Shown here: positions 7,184 through 10,879 of the stretch, one piece after another
Layout of the letters: each line of letters starts with the position of its first letter
Position numbering within the stretch: the stretch's first letter is position 1
Origin: CAIZGX01 sp044371675
GTDB taxonomy: Bacteria > Bacteroidota > Bacteroidia > Flavobacteriales_D > Sanyastnellaceae
Assembly: GCA_044371675.1 (NCBI GenBank)
Contig: JBILTF010000077.1
Coordinates: 1 to 10,879, forward strand
DNA: 10,879 nucleotides
Direction: 5' to 3'
Made by a program: the position numbers and the translations under genes
The notes under the pieces: model-generated
What the model was told of the DNA's origin: nothing
Databases searched by the model: none
Seen by the model: only the letters and a program-made list of their open reading frames with translations

Positions 7184-7711
7184 TTAAACGAACTTAGGAT
7201 CCGTTTCCATTATGTGTCCGCATGATTTGCACGTTCTCATTTCTTCACTTCCATAAAATTCTTTGAAGCGAGGAAGGAAATCTTTTTCAATGTTTTCCAG
7301 AACGAAATATGTATCGTGAAGGGGCTGATTACATTTTTCACAGAACCATAAAAGCCCGTCTTTTAATTTGCGTTCTGCACGCTTCACTTCGATTACAATC
7401 CCAACTGTACCTTCTCCTCTTCTCGGTTGGTGGGGAGTTCTAGGCGGAAGCAAAAACATTTCACCTTCTTTCACTTCAATATCTATTGCCTTCCCATCTT
7501 CTTGAACACCGATCATAACGCTGCCTTCGATTTGAAAAAACCACTCTTCGGTTTCGTTGAAGTGATAGTCTTTTCTGGCATTAGGACCGCCAACAATCAT
7601 GATAACGTAGTCTTCCGATTCAATATATAAATTCTTGTTTCCTACCGGAGGTTGAAGCAAATGTCTGTTTTCTTCAATCCATTTTTTTAAGTTGAAAGGT
7701 CTGCGAATCAT
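7184..7711 (-). CDS. nbaC: 3-hydroxyanthranilate 3,4-dioxygenase
   Basis: A 175-residue cupin enzyme predicted to open the ring of 3-hydroxyanthranilate with O2, giving the unstable semialdehyde that cyclises to quinolinate, the entry to NAD synthesis from tryptophan (kynurenine pathway). The iron ligands of the family are all visible: H50 (in D-Y-H-F-N), E56 (in E-E-W-F-F) and H94 (in R-T-P-H-Q-P). Substrate-binding R46, R98 and E108 are also in place. Two C-x-x-C pairs, C124/C127 and C161/C164, form the rubredoxin-like second iron site typical of bacterial HAAO. ATG at 7711 is chosen because the first residues (M-I-R-R-P-F-N-L-K-K-W-I) match the family N-terminus; the longer in-frame extension is Arg-rich shadow of the upstream gene. 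It overlaps the GGGPS gene by ATGA. No other kynurenine-pathway gene is in the window. The symbol nbaC is the bacterial name. Confidence 0.94.
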   Translation of the reverse strand: MIRRPFNLKKWIEENRHLLQPPVGNKNLYIESEDYVIMIVGGPNARKDYHFNETEEWFFQIEGSVMIGVQEDGKAIDIEVKEGEMFLLPPRTPHQPRRGEGTVGIVIEVKRAERKLKDGLLWFCEKCNQPLHDTYFVLENIEKDFLPRFKEFYGSEEMRTCKSCGHIMETDPKFV

Positions 7712-8442
7712 AGGGCGTTCAATTTTTGTATTTCGAAAAGTATTTCGGGGTTCTGTTCTACTGCGGTTCCCATTACAACAACATCGGCGCCGGCTTGCCA
7801 CGCAGCATGTGCTTGTTGCTCATTCACAATTCCACCACCAACGATAACGGGAAGTTGAGTGGTCTTTTTTACCGCGTAAATCAATTCCTGCGAAACGGGT
7901 AAGTCTGCACCGCTGCCTGTATCTAAATAGAAACAACGAAGTCCCAAGTATTTTCCAGCAAGCGCTGTTGCTGCGGCAACTTCAGGTTTATCGTTCGGAA
8001 GTGGAACTGTCTGACTAATGTAAATAGCTGTTGTGGTATTTCCACCATTAACTAGCATGTATCCGGTTGGAATGACTTCTTGTTTCCATTCGTGCAAATA
8101 GGGTGCAGAAACAACCTGATGACCAATGAGGAATTCAGCATTTCTTCCTGATATCAACGAAAGAAAAAGTGTAGCGTCCACGTGCTTCGTTAATTGTAAA
8201 GGATGACCTGGAAAAAGAACCAACGGGAGAGGACATGATTTACGCAAGTATTCAACGCGTTCATTGAAATCGGAAGCTGCGTTCAAACTGCCGCCTACCA
8301 ACAAAAAGTTTACACCTGCGGCCTTATATAGTTCTCCTTGCTGCATAGCATTTTCACTGTTCCATTTATCTGGATCAATGAGAACTGCCAATTGTTTTTT
8401 CTTCGAATGAAGCAACAATTCAATTTTTCCTGCAGGGGTCAT
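7708..8442 (-). CDS. Geranylgeranylglyceryl-phosphate synthase family protein (GGGPS/PcrB-like)
   Basis: A 244-residue TIM-barrel prenyltransferase of the GGGPS/PcrB family, predicted to join a polyprenyl diphosphate to sn-glycerol 1-phosphate by an ether bond. In archaea this is the first committed step of membrane lipid synthesis; bacterial members use geranylgeranyl- or heptaprenyl-diphosphate, and I recall Bacteroidota enzymes of the larger group II type. Visible motifs in order: L-I-D-P-D-K (21-26), L-V-G-G-S (48-52), L-F-P-G (76-79), L-S-L-I-S-G-R-N (94-101), G-Y-M-L-V-N-G-G-N-T-T (127-137), Y-L-D-T-G-S-G-A (172-179), V-G-G-G-I (201-205) and G-A-D-V-V-V-M-G-T (218-226). The Y-L-E-x-G-S-G motif has Asp (D174) where Glu is usual. 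ATG at 8442 lies 29 nt after the rel stop, and the TGA overlaps the HAAO start. Chain length cannot be read with confidence. It is cytoplasmic or peripheral to the inner membrane. Confidence 0.9.
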   Translation of the reverse strand: MTPAGKIELLLHSKKKQLAVLIDPDKWNSENAMQQGELYKAAGVNFLLVGGSLNAASDFNERVEYLRKSCPLPLVLFPGHPLQLTKHVDATLFLSLISGRNAEFLIGHQVVSAPYLHEWKQEVIPTGYMLVNGGNTTTAIYISQTVPLPNDKPEVAAATALAGKYLGLRCFYLDTGSGADLPVSQELIYAVKKTTQLPVIVGGGIVNEQQAHAAWQAGADVVVMGTAVEQNPEILFEIQKLNAL

Positions 8443-8446
8443 GTTT

Positions 8447-8480
8447 CAAAAATACGAAAGATGAGGGTGCATTATGCAAA
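8447..8480 (-). promoter_or_regulatory. Candidate Bacteroidota-type promoter for the GGGPS-HAAO genes
   Basis: On the minus strand a TTTG (8480-8477) is followed after 22 nt by TATTTTTG (8454-8447), an exact match to the TAnnTTTG minus-7 box described for Bacteroides and Flavobacterium. The spacing is within the range reported for Flavobacterium (TTG, 17-23 nt, TAnnTTTG). The upstream box lies in the last codons of rel. Transcription would start at or within a few bases of the GGGPS ATG, giving a leaderless or nearly leaderless mRNA. The region is AT-rich, so a chance match is possible. Confidence 0.35.
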
Positions 8481-10691
8481 TTCACTTTCAATACGATCGA
8501 CCGTTAGAACCCCGTCTACGTCTTTGAGGTTTTTAATCAAGTGATTTAAATGCTCAGTATCGTGCACAAGCACGACCATTTTCCCTTCGAAAATACCGTC
8601 ACGCGCTTCAAAGGAAATAGCGCGCATATTCACGTTCATATCTGTAGAAATGATATTGGTTATTTTCTGAACGAGTCCCACGTCATCTGTTCCAGAGAAC
8701 TTCAATCCCACTTCAAACTGAACCAAATCATTGCTGCTCCATTTTGCTTTAATCACGCGGTATGCGAATTTGCTCATAAGCTCTTGCGCATTTGGACAAT
8801 TCGTTCGGTGAATTTTTATTCCCTCAGAAACTGTAATAAATCCGAACACTTCATCACCCGGAATTGGGTTGCAGCAAGTTGCTAAACTGAAGTCGACTGT
8901 TTGCTTGTCGTCGCCAATCAATACCGTATCGCCACTAGACGGTGCTGTTGTAACCAGTTGAGTAGTCTCTTCATGCTTTTCTTGTTGGGCATGTCTTTCG
9001 AAACGAATGCGATCACCTTCAACGGTATGCGGCTTCAGTTTCTTTAATTCAATTCTGCCTTTTGCAATTTTGTAATAGAAATCAATCGCTGTAATGCATT
9101 GGTATGCTCGAACAAATTCATCGATGTTCTTGCTTCCCCAAGTTAATTTTAGTGAATTGAATCTGCGCTTCAACATTTCTTTTCCTTCTTCGGAAATTTG
9201 TTTCTTCTCTTCTTTGAGCGCAGTTTTAATTTTTTGTCGGGCAGAAGCGGTAATGACAATGTTCAGCCAATCTTCCTTCGGATGTTGCTTTTTGGAAGTC
9301 AAAATTTCAACCTGATCGCCGCTGCTAAGTTTGTAGCTCAGCGGCTCGAGCTTGTGGTTAACCTTCGCCCCAATGCACTGGTGGCCTATTTGAGAATGAA
9401 TCAGAAATGCGAAGTCCAGTGTAGTTGATCCAACAGGAAGCGTTTTCAAATCGCCACTCGGTGTGAAGACATAAATCTCTTCGCTGAAAAGCGAAAGCTT
9501 GAAGTTATCTATGAATTCAATGGCATTGTCGCTCGGCGCTTCAAGGACATCTCTGATTTGTCCGAGCCATTTATCGAGTTTGCTCTCAGGACTTTCAACG
9601 GCGTCTTTGTATTTCCAATGCGCGGCGTAGCCCTTTTCTGAAATGTCATCCATGCGCTCACTGCGAATCTGAACTTCTACCCATTTTCCAGTTGGAGACA
9701 TGACGGTTGTGTGAAGCGATTCGTAACCGCTGCTCTTCGGAATGCTTATCCAATCGCGCAAACGTTCAGGGCTTGGCTGATAGAAATCGGTTACGACCGA
9801 ATAGACACGCCAGCAATCTGTTTTCTCCATTTCAGGAGGAGTCTTTAAAATAATTCGAATGGCGAATAAGTCATAGATCTCTTCAAACGGAACTCCCTTC
9901 GTGTGAATCTTATTGTAGATGCTGAAGATGCTCTTTGTTCGGCTTTTGATTTCATAAATCAGTCCTTGCTCATCGAGCGCTCGTCGAATAGGAAGGGTGA
10001 ATTGATTGATGAATCGTGTTCGAACGGCCTGCGTCTTTTGAAGTTTTGTAACGATTTCGTCGTAGGCTTCCGAATCTGTAAATTTCAAGCTTAAATCTTC
10101 AAGCTCTGTTTTGACGTTGTAGAGACCAAGGCGATGGGCGAGTGGGGCATACATGAAAAGGGTTTCACTTGCAATTTTCAATTGCTTGTCTCTTCGCATG
10201 TGATCGAGCGTACGCATGTTGTGCAGACGGTCGGCGAGTTTGATGAGGATAACGCGCACGTCATCTGACAACGTCAGAAGCATCTTGCGAAAGTTCTCGG
10301 CCTGATCGCTTGAGCTCAGATCTGCAACGCCAGAAATCTTCGTCAGGCCGTCGATAATAACGCGTTCTTTTTTTCCGAACTGGCGTTGAATATCGTCGAG
10401 CGTTATTTCGCTGTCTTCGACAGTATCGTGCAGCAGCGCGCAAACGATACTCATAGTGTCGAGGCCCAGTTCTTCTGCTGCGATTTTTGCGACGGCAATA
10501 GGGTGGTAGATGTAGGGCTCGCCGCTCTTACGACGCATGTCTTTGTGGGCATCTACGGAAAGCTCGAAGGCTTTCCTAATCCGCGCACGATCGGCACGAG
10601 TTTTCGAGCGATAACAAACGCGCAAGAGTGCGCGGTATCTGCGAAGTATCTCGCGATTCTCTTCCTCTAAATCAATTTCAATTTTTACCAT
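8472..10691 (-). CDS. rel: Bifunctional (p)ppGpp synthetase/hydrolase, RelA/SpoT (Rel) family
   Basis: A 739-residue long RSH enzyme that makes ppGpp/pppGpp from ATP and GDP/GTP in starvation and degrades it otherwise, working at the ribosome and in the cytoplasm. The hydrolase HD domain (about 45-200) appears intact: R54-K55, H63, H88-D89, E92-D93 and N158 (R-L-H-N-M-R). The synthetase domain (about 245-360) carries E-I-K-S-R251-T-K253-S (the R-x-K type associated with bifunctional enzymes, not the E-x-D-D type of RelA-only enzymes), D274 (Y-D-L-F-A-I-R), Y323 (S-G-Y-E-S-L-H) and E339 (E-V-Q-I-R). Then follow TGS (about 404-465), a zinc-finger/RIS segment with C606-C607, H628 and C632, and a C-terminal ACT domain (about 655-737). 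Length is close to E. coli RelA. ATG at 10691 is the first in frame. GGGPS follows 29 nt downstream. Both activities are predicted, so either rel or spoT naming may be met. Confidence 0.95.
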   Translation of the reverse strand: MVKIEIDLEEENREILRRYRALLRVCYRSKTRADRARIRKAFELSVDAHKDMRRKSGEPYIYHPIAVAKIAAEELGLDTMSIVCALLHDTVEDSEITLDDIQRQFGKKERVIIDGLTKISGVADLSSSDQAENFRKMLLTLSDDVRVILIKLADRLHNMRTLDHMRRDKQLKIASETLFMYAPLAHRLGLYNVKTELEDLSLKFTDSEAYDEIVTKLQKTQAVRTRFINQFTLPIRRALDEQGLIYEIKSRTKSIFSIYNKIHTKGVPFEEIYDLFAIRIILKTPPEMEKTDCWRVYSVVTDFYQPSPERLRDWISIPKSSGYESLHTTVMSPTGKWVEVQIRSERMDDISEKGYAAHWKYKDAVESPESKLDKWLGQIRDVLEAPSDNAIEFIDNFKLSLFSEEIYVFTPSGDLKTLPVGSTTLDFAFLIHSQIGHQCIGAKVNHKLEPLSYKLSSGDQVEILTSKKQHPKEDWLNIVITASARQKIKTALKEEKKQISEEGKEMLKRRFNSLKLTWGSKNIDEFVRAYQCITAIDFYYKIAKGRIELKKLKPHTVEGDRIRFERHAQQEKHEETTQLVTTAPSSGDTVLIGDDKQTVDFSLATCCNPIPGDEVFGFITVSEGIKIHRTNCPNAQELMSKFAYRVIKAKWSSNDLVQFEVGLKFSGTDDVGLVQKITNIISTDMNVNMRAISFEARDGIFEGKMVVLVHDTEHLNHLIKNLKDVDGVLTVDRIESEFA

Positions 10692-10788
10692 AACATCACA
10701 AATTAAAGGCTATTCTTTCAACATAAAATTGTGAAACTTATTAGCTATTAACAATTCATGTTTTGAAAGACTGCTCTATCTTCCCCTC
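10692..10788. other. Divergent intergenic region between rel and the right-edge gene
   Basis: This 97-base AT-rich stretch must hold the promoters of both rel (leftward) and the GTG-start gene (rightward). I find only imperfect minus-7-like boxes: TTAATTTG on the minus strand (10706-10699, one mismatch to TAnnTTTG, without a well-spaced upstream box) and TAAAATTG on the plus strand (10724-10731, one mismatch). I see no convincing hairpin or RNA gene. Confidence 0.5.
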
Positions 10789-10879
10789 GTGAAAAAAATC
10801 ATTGCTCTATTCTCACTTTTAGCCGCATGGAACGTTCTGTTTTCGCAGGACTCCTTATTCAAGGAATTGCGCCATGCTA
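10789..10879 (+). CDS. N-terminus of a secreted protein with signal peptide (cut by the window edge)
   Basis: A reading frame starting GTG at 10789 runs to the window end and gives 30 residues. It begins V(M)-K-K-I-I-A-L-F, continues as a hydrophobic core to about residue 18 and reaches F-S-Q-D-S at 18-22, a typical Bacteroidota signal peptide with likely cleavage before Q20. No ATG occurs in frame close upstream, so GTG is the best start. The mature part begins D-S-L-F-K-E-L-R-H-A. That style of opening is common in exported TPR-type sensor proteins of Bacteroidota, but the visible part is too short to assign a family. It is divergent from rel. Confidence 0.6.
   Translation, partial: MKKIIALFSLLAAWNVLFSQDSLFKELRHA

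Noticed and set aside
7712..7801. N-terminal extension of the HAAO reading frame (Arg/Cys-rich, 30 residues)
   Set aside because: It lies inside the GGGPS coding region in another frame, is compositionally odd and does not belong to the HAAO family; ATG at 7711 fits the family N-terminus and makes an ATGA overlap.
10699..10706. TTAATTTG on the minus strand as the rel promoter minus-7 box
   Set aside because: One mismatch in the key TA, and the nearest TTG is only 12 nt upstream, outside the usual spacing.
1..10879. CRISPR array, insertion sequence, prophage, toxin-antitoxin or defence system
   Set aside because: No spaced direct repeats, terminal inverted repeats, transposase, integrase or defence-type domains are visible; all genes read as chromosomal core or envelope genes.

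Overview
The window looks like ordinary core chromosome of a Bacteroidota bacterium, most likely Flavobacteriales or a close relative. The evidence is a type IX secretion (T9SS) type-B C-terminal domain, a nucleotidyltransferase / TPR lipoprotein / DUF4292 lipoprotein / EnvC-like gene cluster that I recall from Flavobacteriia, a bacterial GGGPS-family enzyme, short lipoprotein signals and weak or absent Shine-Dalgarno sites. The class-level placement is inference. Coding density is very high: the longest gene-free stretches are only about 90-100 bases (2117-2208 and 10692-10788). I see no mobile element, CRISPR array, tRNA or rRNA.

Left part, + strand (1-2175): the 3' end of a large secreted, Ig/PKD-like repeat protein ending in a gliding-motility-associated (CHU_C) sorting domain; then an enoyl-CoA hydratase whose TAA shares one base with the ATG of dut (dUTPase); then a convincing intrinsic terminator.

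Middle, + strand (2209-7180): a tight four-gene unit. It encodes a sugar-phosphate nucleotidyltransferase with a left-handed beta-helix-like tail, a TPR lipoprotein, a DUF4292 lipoprotein with a TTG start, and an EnvC-like coiled-coil/degenerate LytM protein. The first two junctions are identical 8-nt overlaps of the form (A/T)TGANTAA and the third gap is 2 nt, which suggests translational coupling. The products point to cell-envelope assembly: an activated sugar, two outer-membrane-type lipoproteins and a regulator of peptidoglycan hydrolysis.

Right part, - strand (7184-10691): a long bifunctional Rel/SpoT-type (p)ppGpp synthetase/hydrolase, then a geranylgeranylglyceryl-phosphate-synthase-family enzyme, then 3-hydroxyanthranilate 3,4-dioxygenase, the last two overlapping by ATGA. 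This unit converges on the EnvC gene with only 3 bp between the opposing stop codons. A possible internal promoter with Bacteroidota-type boxes lies between rel and the GGGPS gene.

At the right edge a divergent + strand gene begins with GTG at 10789; it encodes a signal peptide and runs out of the window.

I do not see a clearly novel system. The most interesting points are the envelope operon with its repeated overlap architecture, the archaeal-type ether-lipid enzyme with Asp in a normally Glu position, its odd coupling to a kynurenine-pathway gene, and the possible leaderless promoter.
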